From contig JAVLUZ010000760.1 of the NCBI GenBank assembly GCA_036768485.1, positions 51,597 to 115,596 on the forward strand: a stretch of DNA of 64,000 nt, in the 5' to 3' direction. Origin of the DNA: Mermis nigrescens. Lineage: Eukaryota; Nematoda; Enoplea; Mermithida; Mermithidae. The translations under genes and the position numbers were made by a program. The notes beneath the pieces are model-generated. The model worked only from the letters and a program-made list of their open reading frames with translations, did no database searches and was not told the origin of the DNA. Below, piece by piece: positions 10,328-22,639 of the stretch. Each line of letters starts with the position of its first letter. Position 1 is the stretch's first letter.

Positions 10328-12200
10328 GCAGGTCTCGTCTGCTGCAGATGTATCATGCCCAACGGCAGATCCAGGTTCAGGAGTTTCCTTAGCGGTATCC
10401 TTTTCCCAAGGCAGTCGGAGAGACAATCCCGAAAATCCGTTTCTCTCACAACACGACAAAATGAGTGATCGGCATGCCCGTTTGAATATGAGGTTTATGC
10501 TGATGATAACTTTATTGAATATCTGACTACGTTTTGCCCCAAAAATCCTTGTAAGAGTTCAGAAATTTTTCGTTCCCACCATGAACTATACGTTTCTGCG
10601 CAAATTGTCTCGAAAAATTTCGGAATTGTCGAAATCATCAGTCAAGAATGTCAGCTAGTTTCATTTAAGAAAAACATTTAGAAATTTAGAGAATCAGTCA
10701 GTTAAGATAGCCACGAATCATCAGAAAATCTGTAACCAAATGAATCCATTAAAAACGACATTTCTACTTCTTTATTTCTCGTTTTAGCGGCTTGAGCTCA
10801 AATCGAATAGGTATACAAACCTATTGTGCGTATCGAAACTCCGTATTTCATTTTAAAAAATTTGAGCAAATTGCTTAAAACCCACTTGAATTCACCCTTG
10901 AAAAAATACGAATAAATACAAAGAAATATTAAATGTAAACAAACATTTTATATTCATTAATAAAAAAATTTTGTCCAAATGAAGCACGTATAATAGAATT
11001 AGGCCTGTAAATATAATCGGTATTATGCAAAAATACGAGCACGAACATAACCATAGCGCAATATTAATTACTGCAACATGTCGGTCCCTTGTGAATAATG
11101 CCGATATTTACGCTGATACTGCAGGTATTATTAGCTGACGCGCATTTGTGCGATAATAACCTAGTTAGCAAAACTAATCATATCATAGCACGAATAAAAG
11201 CAAAACCTCCAAAAATTTCGGAATTGTCGAAATCGAAATTGTCGAAACTGGGCCGATAAAAATAATACGTCCACAAATAGAAGACACCTGTTTCGATATA
11301 GGCACGTACAACACGTTCACTGTTTTTGCAACCTTGGATAATGAAACGCTAGCAGGTGTTTTACAATATCTCTGCAATGCGATACGCTCCTATCAAATAT
11401 GTAAATTAATAAACTTGATCTAATTAATTACTTATTACAGGTGTGCAAAAAAGTTGATTCAAAAAGCGCTCAGTATGTAGTATCTTTGACTTGCATATTG
11501 TGACAGAATTTGCTTATTCGACAATTTTGCATTGATTCAGCTGGAAGCCTTACTCTCCGCACACTTGGGCGTGGGTACGGGGAAGACGGCTTTAAGGTTT
11601 CTCACCTCGTCCTCTAATTTTCTCACCGCCCCCACAGTTTTTTGATTTTCCAAAAATCGTAGAAAATGTGTTCTTTTAAGCGTTTTTAGCGATTTTTTTT
11701 GGCAAAATGTCCAATTTTTCGACCGAATTCTGTTTATCTTAGTTTGATTTTTTTTGACATTTTTACAATTTTTTTTTGTATTTTCATGTTCTAGAAAAAA
11801 GCACTGTCATAAACTTCAAAAACACTTGAAAAAAGTTTTACTTGGTATCAACTCCAGGATTCCCATGCTGTGCAGTTATAGTAATCCGAAAGATCCCTAA
11901 AAAATTCAGAATTCGACAGACACCCAAGAGTTGAATTTTCAAATTTCAATTGTTTTTTTCACGATTTTGTTATGTAAGGATTGAAATCGGTGAACCAAAA
12001 ATGGAGTATAACTAAAATTTGTCGGCATTTTTTTCAAGCTTTGAACCACCAGACCAGAATTAGGCGATGCCCCTTCTCTAGTCATTAATAATTCAATTCA
12101 GTAGTAGGTACAAAAGTCGGCGTATCAGGGATTTCCTGACAGAAGGCAGAATCCACACTTTTACTAAAACTGTCAAAAAAAGGTTCTGAAGAGTGCGTAC
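10328..12200. other. Unassigned AT-rich sequence
   Basis: After the partial tandem unit (to about 10450) no gene or bounded element was recognised. The phrase TTTCGGAATTGTCGAAATC occurs near 10618 and 11217, so part is repetitive. The short open frames have no family features. Confidence 0.35.
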
Positions 12201-12204
12201 CTAC

Positions 12205-12378
12205 ATATGTCCATTTTACAGAAGTTTGGGCATATGTTTCAAAATAATCGCCGATAGCAAGCTGGCAGATTGCGATTATAGCATATCTGACATACATATA
12301 AATATCGTTTGTCGCCTCAATTGTCAATAAAAATTCTTCAGACTTATGCCCAAACTTATGTGAAACAGATTACGGCTA
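12205..12378. mobile_element. MITE of the (T)AGTCTGTTTCA family, degenerate
   Basis: Internal sequence AGATTGCGATTATAGCATA and the end GCCCAAACTTATGTGAAACAG match the better-preserved copy at 54860-55029. The left end (TTTACAGAAGTTTGGGCATA) is a diverged inverted copy of the right end. Further fragments of such ends lie near 12650, 12820 and 13025 (GTTTCATTTA, ATAAAACAGATTATAG), so 12640-13045 may contain another one or two old copies. Confidence 0.5.
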
Positions 12379-13045
12379 ATTACATACATGCATATGTGCA
12401 CCAAATAGTTTTTCCTTCTTTTCTACTCACTAAAAATTTTTCTTATGCTTAAAAGAGCATTTTCTTTGTACATAGAGGAAACATTTTTTCCGAAAAATCC
12501 TTACATGACTGAAAAAAATTTTTCTATAACACACCTGTAGATTGTTTAAGTTCCGCTAATAATGCATAATAACGAACGTGAAACACCGAAGCACTGTGAC
12601 GGAAAATCCAGAAAATGTAACTCAAAGCATAGCCAGAGCTCTAATCCGTTTCATTTAAGTTTGAGTTTTGGAAAGAATTTTAAGTGACTACAAAAGTGCT
12701 TTAAACTAATACGGCAACAACTCAGTTTTGCGCAACGGAGTGCAGAAGGGAAAAAAATCAGTGCGATCCGCAAAATCTCTAGGAAAACTACATTTTGGGT
12801 ACATAGTTAAGGGCTTATGGTCTGTTTCATTTACCTTTACGGTTTTATTTTGAATTTAATCCGCATGAATCAGGCTACAAAAGTAGTTTAAACTTTTGAT
12901 GCAGTAATGCGGTTTGGCAATAGCAAGCGTCTAACCGTAACTCGGTATACTTTATAATATCATAATTTATCTGTTAGTTTGAACCACTTTTGTATGTACT
13001 TTAAATTTTTTCGAAAACCTCAGAGTTACATAAAACAGATTATAG

Positions 13046-13558
13046 ACTGAAAAACAGTAAATGGAAAAATATGAGAGAATAAAAATTAAAAAACTTCGTT
13101 TCTTCGCACCGGAAAAAATTGCGGAATCATGTGGAAAGATAGCTTAGAATTATAAAAAATATGTATCCGGATTTATTTCGATAACTTATCTTCGTGCGCC
13201 GTACAGGGGCGAGGCGACCGCCCCACTCCGATATGGCCCCATCCCTGCTAATCTGTGCCTCGGCACTGACAATCATTGCAGCAAATGTGTTGGCTTACAT
13301 TAGTGTATCTGAAAGTCGTAAAGTTTTTCTGCCAAAATTAATTATATGTTAGTTATTATAACTTATTGCTTGCTTGACATTTGGCGACTAGCATTGTGAC
13401 AGTGATTATATTTTCATTACACTAGACATGCAGATGTAAATTTAGAGTATGCATGTTTATTCAATTAGGTAAACAACAGATCGTTCTCCACGATAGAAGC
13501 TAATTACTGTTCGTGAAGAGGAAGTTTAGTCCGCAAGCAAGTCGTCTCGTCAACGTAC
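13046..13558. other. Unassigned sequence
   Basis: No gene, RNA or bounded repeat recognised between the MITE-like segment and the first hAT-B element. Confidence 0.35.
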
Positions 13559-13720
13559 GATGCAACCAGGGTTGGCCGGGCGTGGTTTTTTGGTTTTTGG
13601 TTTTTTATGGTTTTTTATGGTTTGAAAATCGGCCTGCTTTTTGGTTTTTTTGGTTATTTTGGCTTTTTTTAGGTCGATGTTAAAAAATGTTGCAAGATTT
13701 ATATTTCATCATTTGTAAAC

Positions 13721-14466
13721 CAGGGTTGGCCGGGCATGGTTTTTGGTTTTTTGGTTTTTTTGGTTTTTTATGGTTTTTTATGGTTTGAAAATCGGCCTGG
13801 TTTTTGGTTTTTTTTAAAGTCGATGTTAAAAAATGTCGCAAGGTTCATATTTCATCATTTGTAAACATGTGCAATTAGGACTCCTTACTCTAGCATTGAG
13901 TAGACTAATCATTTGAGAATAAACGGCATGAAAATATGAAATAGTTTATTTTTATTTTGGTCGAACTTTTTTTTGTAAGAGAGACGTAATTATAATCGTA
14001 ATGTACTGATGATCCAGGCACGTAGCTGACCCTCCAATTTTGGGGGGACCAAATGCCAAAAAGCCAAAATGGCCAAAAATAGCATAAAAAATTGAAATTT
14101 TTCCAGTTTTTCAAAAGCAATATCAACCAACTCGAAGGAACGATTCTAGACATTTCTAGCGATGAAAATGAACAAGAAGTAAATGATTCTTAATGTTGCC
14201 GTTTATTCTACTGAATAAATTTGAAATTGTTCACTTTTGTTATTTTTTCCTGAATAATTGTTTAGGCAACTCATGCCTGTTCTTTAATTTAGTGGTTTTT
14301 AATCATAATAAAGCATTTGAACACTTATACTCACGACTAAGATATAAAAACCAAAATTTAACCATTAAAAAACCGTAAAAAAACCATAAAAAACCATTAA
14401 AAAACCATAAAAAACCAAAAAAGTAAAATATCGGAAATTTTAAAACTTTGGTCTTTTCCAACCCTG
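13721..14466 (+). mobile_element. Nested hAT-B copy with perfect TSD TTGTAAAC
   Basis: Begins CAGGGTTGGCCGGGCATGG and ends TTTTCCAACCCTG, with TTGTAAAC at both 13713-13720 and 14467-14474. It sits inside the larger hAT-B element and shares its subterminal repeats and the AATAAACGGCATGAAA block (also present in the host element at about 14526), so a family member inserted into another. Confidence 0.9.
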
Positions 14467-15042
14467 TTGTAAACATGTGCAAATAGTACTCTTTACTCTA
14501 GCATAGAGTAGACTAATTATTTAGGGAATAAACGGCATGAAACAGTTTATTTTCATTTTGGTTGAACTTTTTTCCGTAAGAGAGACTTAATTATAATCGT
14601 AATGTAATGATGATCCGACCCTCCAATTTTGGGGGGGAACCAACGGCTAAACTTAAGAATATGGTACTTTTTGAAAAGGAGCAAAACGAATGTGGAATGC
14701 CAAAATTTTTTTTGTCTAAATGGTAGAACATGATAAATTGAAGCGCGGAAAAAAATTTGGTGAAAATCTGAGCCATACTTGCAAAGTTGCAGGCAACTCT
14801 CTATGTGAGTGTTGGGTGGGACGATTAAACGGCTCGATTCAAGGACTTACACATTTGTCAGAAATAAATAATATGGGCTGAACTTATGGGAGGAAGCATA
14901 GCAATGAAGGAGAAGAATGAAAAAAGGCGCGAAAAGCTGTTTGAAATTTTAAAAAATTTAAAAAATTTTCATATTTTTTTGCATGTTTTTTCGGTTTTAC
15001 TTGACAAGATACACAAAAATCTAAGTTTTTGCTTCTATTATA

Positions 15043-15235
15043 CTTAGGCTTAGGCTTAGTATATCTGAAAAGGTGTTTTAAGCTGCTTAGGTCGAGGTCG
15101 CTCCCGCTCAGGTCGATGTATAGATGCTTAGGTCGATGTATAGATGCTTAGGTCGATGTATAGATGCTTAGGTCGATGTATAGATGCTTAGGTCTATGTA
15201 TAGATGCTTAGGTCGACGTAAATTGGGTATCTGCG
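15043..15235 (+). repeat. TTAGGC run and 20-bp tandem array (TAGATGCTTAGGTCGATGTA)
   Basis: A short run CTTAGGCTTAGGCTTAG is followed by about five near-identical copies of the 20-bp unit. The same module occurs at 17550-17720, 39655-39860 (inverted) and 56940-57060, always in hAT-B-like interior sequence. Confidence 0.85.
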
Positions 15236-15983
15236 TGTGATTCTGCATTCAGCTGTTTGAATCTTCAAATAATTAGGTCGAGAAATGCTTGCTTAGGTCG
15301 AGAAGAGGCTAATTAACGAAACCCGTAGCTTTTGTGATATTGATCATAGACGGATGAAATTTTTTTCCGCGCTTTCTTTCAACATGTTCTAAGTACTGAG
15401 CAAAAAAATTCGCTTTTTCTGAAGTTTATTTCTTAGTATTCTGAGAGTACCATATTCTTAAGTTACTCCGGGACCAACTTATTTTAGGGGGTCCAAATGT
15501 TAAAAAAGGCCAAAAACGGCCGAAAATCGCATTAAAAAATTGAAATTTTTCCAGTTTTTCGAAATTGGGGTGGGACATTTCCCCCCAATCCCCCACAGAA
15601 ACGTGCCTGATGAGTATTTGTGAAAAGCAATATCAATCAACTCGAAGGAACGACCCTAGATATTTCTTGTGATGAAAATGAACAAGAAGAAAATGATTCT
15701 CAATTTTGGCATTCATTCTACTGAATAAATTTGAAATTGTTCAGTTTTGTTATTTTTCCTGAATAATTGGTTGTGCAACTCATGCCTGTTCCTTAATTTA
15801 GTGGTTTTTAATCATAATCAAGCATTTAAACACTTATACTCACGACTAAGATATAAAAACCAAAATTTAACCATGAAAAAATCATAAAAAACCATTAAAA
15901 AACCATAAAAAACCATAAAAAAACCAAAAAACCAAAATATCGGAAATTTTCAAACTTTGGTTTTTTCCAACCCTGGATGCAGC

Positions 15984-16604
15984 GCGATCACCGTTTTTCT
16001 ACATTTGTTGGGTTTTGTCAACGAAATTTCGGAGTATTGTAAAAATTATGGCTGCGTTCATAACGTGGAAGTTTTTTATATTTTTGGGTGGTTTTAGTTT
16101 TTTCGGGTGATTTTTTTTGACGATGAAAAAATTAAAAATGTGAAGCTAAATTTTCGGACGAGGCTATACATGATCTTAAGGGAGTATGGGGGTTTTCAGC
16201 CCCCCTCTAAAACATTTTCACCCCTCCCCCGCAAAAATTTTCTCAGACCTCAGAATTGGCAATTTTTTGAAAGTTCCAAAAAAGTTTCTAAAAATTTGTA
16301 GAAAAGATGCTCTTAAAGCGTTTTAAGCTATATATTTGCTCAAAAGAGCCAAATTTCTACGGGGATAGGAAGCACGTGCCCTTCCAACCCAAAATGAATT
16401 GTGAAATTGATTTTTCTTCACTCTTTGCTTTTTGGCCAAAAATCGCAAAAATTATCGTCGCTTCGCGCCGAATTTTTCAATTAGGTCCTAATTATGAGTC
16501 TCTTTAGTCCCAAGCGCGCGGTTTGCGCACTCAATTTTAGTCTGTATACAACGTAAAGGGTGTTTTACACGTAGCCTGTTGCTCTTTACAGGCGGCACTT
16601 ATGC
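15984..16604. other. Spacer between hAT-B elements
   Basis: Contains a C-rich stretch at about 16200-16235 and the phrase GTCGCTTCGCGCCGAATTTT near 16460, a member of the dispersed GGCGC palindrome family. No gene recognised. Confidence 0.35.
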
Positions 16605-16612
16605 AGTTTAGG

Positions 16613-18315
16613 CAGGTATGGAAAAAACCCAGATTTGAAAATTTCGAATTTTGGGTTTGGGTTTTTGTGGGTTTTTTTTAGGGGTTTTTTGGGTTTTTTA
16701 AGGGTTTTTTATGGGTTTTTTTATAAAAATTCTAGCTCGAGCTATAGATAGTAGCTGAGAATACTTCAACAGCTTCAAGACACAAAACAAAACAAGTAAA
16801 CAACAACTTTATTCAGCTAATACACAAAATTCAACAACAAAATTGGTCATTCACAAGCACAATCCATGCTGTGTGAACAGAATGAAAAATTGGGCAGAGC
16901 AATTTTTAAATGCATAATATTGAAATTTCTTCATAAATTCTGCTCTGCTTCAAAGAAAAACCAAAAAAATTTGCCATATTAGTAGAAAAATCCATGCCAC
17001 ATTGCCACATAGCCTTTATTGGGCGGCTTTTCTCATTTGAAAAGTATATACTATAGGAGAAAAACAGCAACAGGAAGGAGGAGAGGATGAGAATGGATGG
17101 ACACTTAACCTCGTGCATCGCAAGCAATTGTGAAAGGAACAACCATGATACAAAAAACATTGACAATACACAGTATTTGGCTAAACTTTACTACCCGGCA
17201 AACTTGGAGATGTACGTGGAAAGGAACAATATTTATTCAGAAATGAGGAGGACATGCATAAAGAAAGTGCGGAAAAAATTTCATGAAAAACGGACCAATA
17301 TTGGTGAAGATAGAGTTACTCAGGATTAGCTACATTAAAGTGAGGTATTTTACGGTTTACCAAAAATGTTCCGAATTTGGGCTGAAAACATATGTATCTG
17401 ACATTTTCAAGGTCGCTGATTACGAAAAATAACTTTAATTGTCACGGGAAAAAAATTTTGTTCGAAAATTTTCAAATTTGAAAAAAAAACAATTTTTTGC
17501 ATGTTCTTTCTGTCTGAGATAATGTGAAAATTCAAGGTTCTGCTTAAATGACGCTTAGGCTTAGGCTTAGTTTATCTGAGAAGGTGTTTTTGGCTGCTTA
17601 GGTTGAGGTTGCTCCCGCTTAGGTCGAGGTATAGATGCTTAGGTCAACGTATAGATGCTTAGAGTCGATGTATAGATGCTCAGGTCGATGTATAGCTGCT
17701 TAGGTCGACCTAAGTTAGGTACATGTTATTCTGCATTCCACTGCTTCAAATGGTTGGAACTTTAAGATAATCCGAAAATGGTGTTTGAATCGTATTTAAG
17801 TAGAAATCTTTAACTGGATGTAAACAATGCTAAAAATAGTGAGATTAAAAAAATTTCTTGAAAATTCGGGCAAAAAATTACAAAAAAATTTTTCTTTGAT
17901 CTTGGTTTCCATGCAGTATAACTTAATTTTTTGTAATCTGCAACCTTGAAAATGGCAGGAAAATATTAATTAGTAAAAATTGGAAACTTTTGAGAAACTG
18001 CTAAAATTCCTTAAAGTGGCTCAAAATGGTGAATGTCGAAGTATGATGTTTGAAGTACCGTAACTCTGTAAGTTTTGTTTAAGTGTCACAAAGTATCGTT
18101 TTTGTGCAATTGTATGGCAGTTCTGCCGGAAAGGCGCAAAATCGGTTCACACCATATTCTTCAAAAACTCCCAGTATTTAATTCCATTACAAATAAATTC
18201 TTAACCTGTGGATAAAAAACCCAAAAAAACCCAAAACCCAACGATTTCTTGTACTCCAAAAAACCCACAAAAAACCCAAAAACCCAAGTTCAAAAACCCA
18301 ACCTTGCCAACCCTG
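16613..18315 (+). mobile_element. hAT-B related element with perfect TSD AGTTTAGG
   Basis: Starts CAGGTATGGAAAAAACCCAG and ends CCTTGCCAACCCTG, with AGTTTAGG at 16605-16612 and 18316-18323. Subterminal GGGTTTTTT / AAAAAACCC runs flank a non-coding interior. The interior includes the 20-bp array (17590-17720) and a block ending with CATTGACAATACACAGTA. That block also occurs in the 52886-54579 copy, where it is the insertion target of a nested element. Confidence 0.9.
17550..17720 (+). repeat. TTAGGC run and 20-bp tandem array, second locus
   Basis: GCTTAGGCTTAGGCTTAG, then GCTTAGGTTGAGGTTGCTCC, then four degenerate copies of the 20-bp AGGTCGATGTATAGATGCTT unit. Lies inside the 16613-18315 element. 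Confidence 0.8.
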
Positions 18316-18597
18316 AGTTTAGGTGGTACATGGAATTTTTTGAAATCTTTTTCGAAATTTTATGAAATGTGATTAATTTTTAAACGCTGATCACTAATAT
18401 GACATTCATTCTCATCGCAGACCAAGAGTTTTTTGGAAAATTTAAATTTCAAGTTTTTTTTTGGAAATTTGATTTTTTAATTTTTTTCTAATTTGTTTTA
18501 GATTACGGCCAATTTGTTTCCGCTGATTGCAAATATGACATCCATTCTGGATTAAGACGGATAATTTGTCGATTATTCAAATCTCAAATTGTTCTTA

Positions 18598-19006
18598 CAG
18601 TGGTCGCCATGAATGATGACGCGCCATCACCCTCAGAATTATAATGGTTGGTGCACGTCGCAGTGCCGCGTTCACGTCCATCATGCGCCATCATCTCTTT
18701 TCTATTCAGCGCCATTAACCTCCATCATCCCGTTAATCTGGCGATGCGGACGGCGCAATTCAGCTATTAATAGCGCCTAACAAGGAAGACGCGCACGTGC
18801 ATGCTGGTGCGCTTCCTTCTTGTTGGTGCTATTAATAGCTAAATTGCGCCGTCTGCATCGCCAGATTAATGGGATGATGGAGGTTAATGGCGCTGGAATA
18901 GAAAAAGGGAGAGATGATAGCGCATGATGGACGTGATGCAGCGCCGGACGCACCATCCATTATAATTCTGAGGGTGATGGCGCGTCATCTTTCATGGCGA
19001 CCACTG
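18598..19006. mobile_element. Palindromic (foldback) MITE, 409 bp, next to the assembly gap
   Basis: Begins CAGTGGTCGCCATGAA and ends with its exact complement. The two ~190-bp arms pair along their length (CGCCATTAACCTCCATCAT against ATGATGGAGGTTAATGGCG, and so on) around a centre near 18800. The 8 bp before it are TGTTCTTA; after it only one base (T, matching) is readable before the Ns. CAGTGG termini suggest a hAT-type MITE. Confidence 0.8.
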
Positions 19007-19007
19007 T

Positions 19008-19107
19008 NNNNNNNNNNNNNNNNNNNNNNNNNNNNNNNNNNNNNNNNNNNNNNNNNNNNNNNNNNNNNNNNNNNNNNNNNNNNNNNNNNNNNNNNNNNNN
19101 NNNNNNN
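19008..19107. other. Assembly gap (100 N)
   Basis: Exactly 100 undetermined bases, the conventional length for a gap of unknown size. It begins one base after a perfect hairpin and is followed by an ATT-rich microsatellite, both of which hinder assembly. Confidence 0.99.
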
Positions 19108-19800
19108 TATTGTTATTATCGTCATTATTATTATTACTAATATTATTATTTTCGTTTTTATTTAAAGTTATAAATTTTCTGAGAAGCTTATTATTTCTAA
19201 CATTTCTTAACACTTTCTATGTTTTTCTATCGAGCGACATAAAATCTGCAATTAATTACATGATTATGCTGTTTAAAACAGAGACAATGACTAACGAAGA
19301 ATGTCATACGCAACAGAAAAGATATGCCCATTTTATTACAAGTACTTGTAAAAAGGTCCAAAAAGTATTCGTAAAAAATGAGTTTTTATGAGTCCTACGG
19401 AAACCGTGGTGAAACCTCGTTTTACGAATTTTTAGCCCGTTGCTCGTCTCGTAGTCGTAATTCGTAATCTCGTAAAAAGATTGTGAAACCCGATTTTCCT
19501 GTAAAACGGAACTCGTGAAACCGGGCCCAGAGCGTCGTGGATGATGAATTTTTAAAAAATGTTCTCCGAACCCACATGTGGTCGTTTAGCTTGATGAATT
19601 GTATGTTGGAAGATGACGTATCGGCGATATCTTTTTAGGTTTAAAATTCTCGTCCTTTTTTATACAGGGTAAGGACAAAATTAGGAGTTTGGTTTCCATT
19701 ATTTGAAAAGGGCTTGTGTTGTGTGTTTACGTAAACAATTGCTGGAAAAGCAGTGACAATTTCCGACAATGCAGTATTGTCGTTCTGTATTATTTTATGT
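19108..19800. other. ATT-rich low-complexity start, then unassigned sequence
   Basis: 19108-19160 is a degenerate (ATT)n stretch. Short phrases around 19430-19530 (CTCGTAGTCGTAATTCGTAA, GAAACCCG) are internally repetitive. No gene recognised. Confidence 0.35.
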
Positions 19801-19807
19801 GCTCTAA

Positions 19808-20294
19808 CAGTGACGGATCCTAGATTTTCTGATGAGGGGGGGGGCGAAATCCCAATTTTTTTAAATATAGTCAAGAATTGTTCGAAAATCCGTCTATTTT
19901 GCTTAAAGCATCGATTTGTTGCCGTCTTTTAATAGACAGAATCTTTATGACCAGTTCAAATAAGTTAAAACTTTCTTACCAAAAAATGCGCGTTGTTAAT
20001 TTGGAAATCGGAGTAAAGCACAAAAAATCGAGTGATCATTGTAAGAAGCGTAAAAACCTTGTTTTGTAAATAAACTATTCTGGCATAGAAGAAAATAAAC
20101 TCTATAGAGTCGAGAGAGTCAATGAGCCGTCGCTAATGAGTACTATCTAGTTCGAAGAGCCGGAAAAATTTGAAAAATTCGTGATAAAAAAATTGCTAAA
20201 ATCATCCAAAAGATACGTACATGTTTTTCTCTATTGCGCCCAAGTATTTTTTGACTAAAGAGGGCGGCCCCGCGCCCCAAATCCGTCCGCACTT
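19808..20294 (+). mobile_element. hAT-E element (CAGTGACGGATCC end), TSD TGCT(C/T)TAA
   Basis: The left end CAGTGACGGATCCTAGATTT matches the family start seen at 30301. The right end reads CCCCAAATCCGTCCGCACTT, a degenerate inverted copy. TGCTCTAA (19800-19807) and TGCTTTAA (20295-20302) are 7/8 identical. Non-coding interior. Confidence 0.6.
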
Positions 20295-20302
20295 TGCTTT
20301 AA

Positions 20303-20605
20303 CAAAGCTTATTAATGCTTTATATGCCAATTTTTGTTTTGCCTATTGTTAAGAACTTTTTCGTGCAGTCAATTATTTTGTAACCAGTTTTATCCGACCA
20401 CATTTCTTATTCAGTTAGCCTTATAGTCTGTGTCGTATCATGTTTTCAACATTTTATGTGTATTTTTGGAATCAATAAATGTATCTCGCCTTCATTATAC
20501 TCGCATGTGCATGTGTCGATCAAACCTATTTTTAGCGGTTGTCGCGAGCAACCCTAATTGGACCTCCACTGTAAATGCTAGTGGAGTTGGCGAGTGGGTA
20601 ATTGG
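20303..20605. other. Unassigned spacer
   Basis: No gene or bounded repeat recognised; the open frame starting at 20430 has no supporting features. Confidence 0.35.
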
Positions 20606-20609
20606 CGAA

Positions 20610-20877
20610 TCCTTATCGTCAGTTCGGCAGCACCAAAATTCTGGGGGAGGGGGTGAAAAAATTTTCAAAAGGTCAAAAAATGGTCTTTAAAGTGGTTGTA
20701 TGGCGAAAAAACACCAGTCTTCGACGTTTCTCATCGAGCATTATCCAAGCTGGCATCATCCAAAAATCGCTAAAAGCAAGCAAATTCTTAAAAATTGAAT
20801 TCACCGGGGGGACCTTTGATTTCTCGCCGGTATCTCAACTTCTGGGGAAGGGTGCATACCCCCAACGCCCATGTGTG
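20610..20877 (+). mobile_element. MITE-A copy, degenerate 5' end
   Basis: GGCAGCACCAAAATTCTGGG at 20626, then TTTCTCATCGAGCATTATCC and GGGTGCATACCCCCAACGCC, ending in ATGTGTG. The outermost left bases are altered, so a TSD cannot be called with confidence. Confidence 0.7.
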
Positions 20878-21173
20878 ATTGCGATATGTAGATATCTGCA
20901 GACGGACAGCGTGTCTACCTGAAGAGATGCCTAATACACATACAACCACCTAAAATGGCAACAGACTATAAGTACCTGCGGGACTGAATACTAGGTACCT
21001 GGCTACGCCTTAGCGCTGGACAGGTTGCTGCGGCGGTCCGACAACTTTATTCAACCGCTTGGCCCCTCAAATTACTTATGACCCTAAAAACTCCTCGGAC
21101 CTAGATTTGTCCGTACCTAGGGAGATTTAAGCGTTGAAAAAATGGTTCGTTTCGTCAAATCATCAGTTTGGAG

Positions 21174-21232
21174 ACCATTTTTTGACCTCTACAAAATCTT
21201 GCACCCCAGAATTTTGTGCCGCCCACATGCCC
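21174..21232 (-). mobile_element. MITE-A fragment, 5' end only
   Basis: In complement it reads GGCAGCACAAAATTCTGGGG, then the GCAAGATTTT and AAAAAATGG blocks of the family; the rest is missing. Confidence 0.55.
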
Positions 21233-21235
21233 AGT

Positions 21236-21925
21236 ACTGCTTAATGCCTGAATTGGGTTTATATGGACGATTTAGTACTTTAAAATGGGAGAATGACAGC
21301 CGTCGTCCCCAACTGAACTTCTTCGTCGAGTTAAATCACATGCTTAATGTGGTCCCCAAAAAATTCACTAAAAATTCTCTGTAATATACGAAGCAGACTA
21401 TAGACGAGACTGAAGCAGGGCAGACTTGCAGCACTGCGCCTACGTAATTGTAATTGTACATAGATACCTGCATATGTACTCGTATTTACAAACGAGTCTA
21501 CATAACTTTAATTTAACGACTGCACATATAATTGTAACAAATTTGACTAAAGTTGCGAAACCCGATCAATGCATTCATCGATTTCTCGCTTAATGAATTG
21601 TTCGCTTGAGCGATGTTGCGGAGAAATTTCGGCAAAGCTGATCCAATTTTTTTAGCTTACAAGCGAGCTTATAAGGAGGGTCGATTGGCATTTGAACTGG
21701 AAGTTTATGATCATAAGACGACCCTGCCGAATCGGCCGCAGAAATTTGAACCAGAAGACAAAATTTCTCAACTCAACACTTTAGGACGAAACTTGAATTA
21801 ATTTCTAAGTGTCGAAGATTTTAAGCGAATGGAAAGGTTATTTTTGATTTTTTAATAATAAAATTTATATTTAATAAATTATTAAATTATTATTAAACCA
21901 TGATGTCAATTCAATAATATATTAA

Positions 21926-21980
<55 letters not shown>

Positions 21981-22062
21981 TTATTATTACTTATAGAGTT
22001 AAAATATTATAATAATACAATCTACTATATATTTGTGAAAGTGTGTTAGTGTGTCGGGGATG
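21236..22062. other. Unassigned sequence with an (ATT)n microsatellite
   Basis: 21926-21978 is a clean (ATT)n microsatellite. The remainder, including the open frame 21613-21801, shows no recognisable gene. Confidence 0.4.
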
Positions 22063-22639
22063 GCTCAGGCCAGTGATCTGGACCGAGGTACTTTTTGGAC
22101 CTCGGCCTCAGCTCGAGAAGCCCTAGAGCGCCTTGAAATCAACAAGTCGAAAGCTCGAGTGCCGAGAAATGACCCGGCCGAGGCGCGAGGGCAATGCCGA
22201 GGTCAAGCTTGTCTGCTGCACCTATACCCATAAACAGTGCTCTTCCGAATGTATTGGTATGCACATGAGCTGAGAGAATAATCGTAATGCTTGAACACTT
22301 TTTTCAAAATGTTCATTTTCAACCAGTAGTAGATTGAATGTGATGATTGGCTGAATAAAATGGCAGAATGAAAGTCTACTTCAAAGTAACCTGCTTAAGC
22401 TAACAAGTTGCCGTTGAAGACTTGGCAAAGTTAATTAAAAATATGGCTGAACAAGCTACTTGAAAACTGTTATCACGGCGGCGGCAACACGAAAACAGAG
22501 TCAAAGAAATACAGCAAACAAACGAAATAGCTGAAAGCGAAGACAGAACCGTAGCCATTTGTCGTGCTCGTTTTGCTGATATGCGCGTTTAAACACGCTT
22601 TTCCAGTCATCCAACTCGTGGTGTGATGAGCAGATAACG

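Larger units (their letters stand above)
13567..15975 (+). mobile_element. hAT-B element (CAGGGTTGG ends), TSD GATGCA(A/G)C
   Basis: Begins CAGGGTTGGCCGGGCGTGG and ends with the complement of CAGGGTTGGAAAAAACC. It is flanked by GATGCAAC (13559-13566) and GATGCAGC (15976-15983), 7/8 identical. Subterminal regions are runs of GGTTTTTTATGG / CCATAAAAAACC. The interior holds a nested copy of the same family and the 20-bp tandem array at 15090-15230. An 8-bp TSD with CAGGG termini is typical of hAT elements. No transposase is readable; this is a non-autonomous copy. Confidence 0.88.

Noticed and set aside
15043..15060. TTAGGC run as telomere or telomeric fusion
   Set aside because: Only about three units, same length and context at several transposon copies; it is part of the element.
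15090..15235. 20-bp repeats resembling a CRISPR array
   Set aside because: Units are contiguous with no unique spacers, the genome is eukaryotic, and the same module recurs inside transposons.
16906..17166. Hydrophobic frame (also at 53567-53932 and 54048-54386) as a membrane protein
   Set aside because: Copies lie in hAT-B interiors, differ by frameshifts and run into the poly-GGGTTTT ends; no selection on the frame is apparent.
18914..19213. Open frames running through the N gap
   Set aside because: They exist only because undetermined bases are translated as X.
22051..22233. 60-residue open frame with charged composition
   Set aside because: It is the subterminal repeat and terminus of hAT-D read through; it also crosses the TSD.
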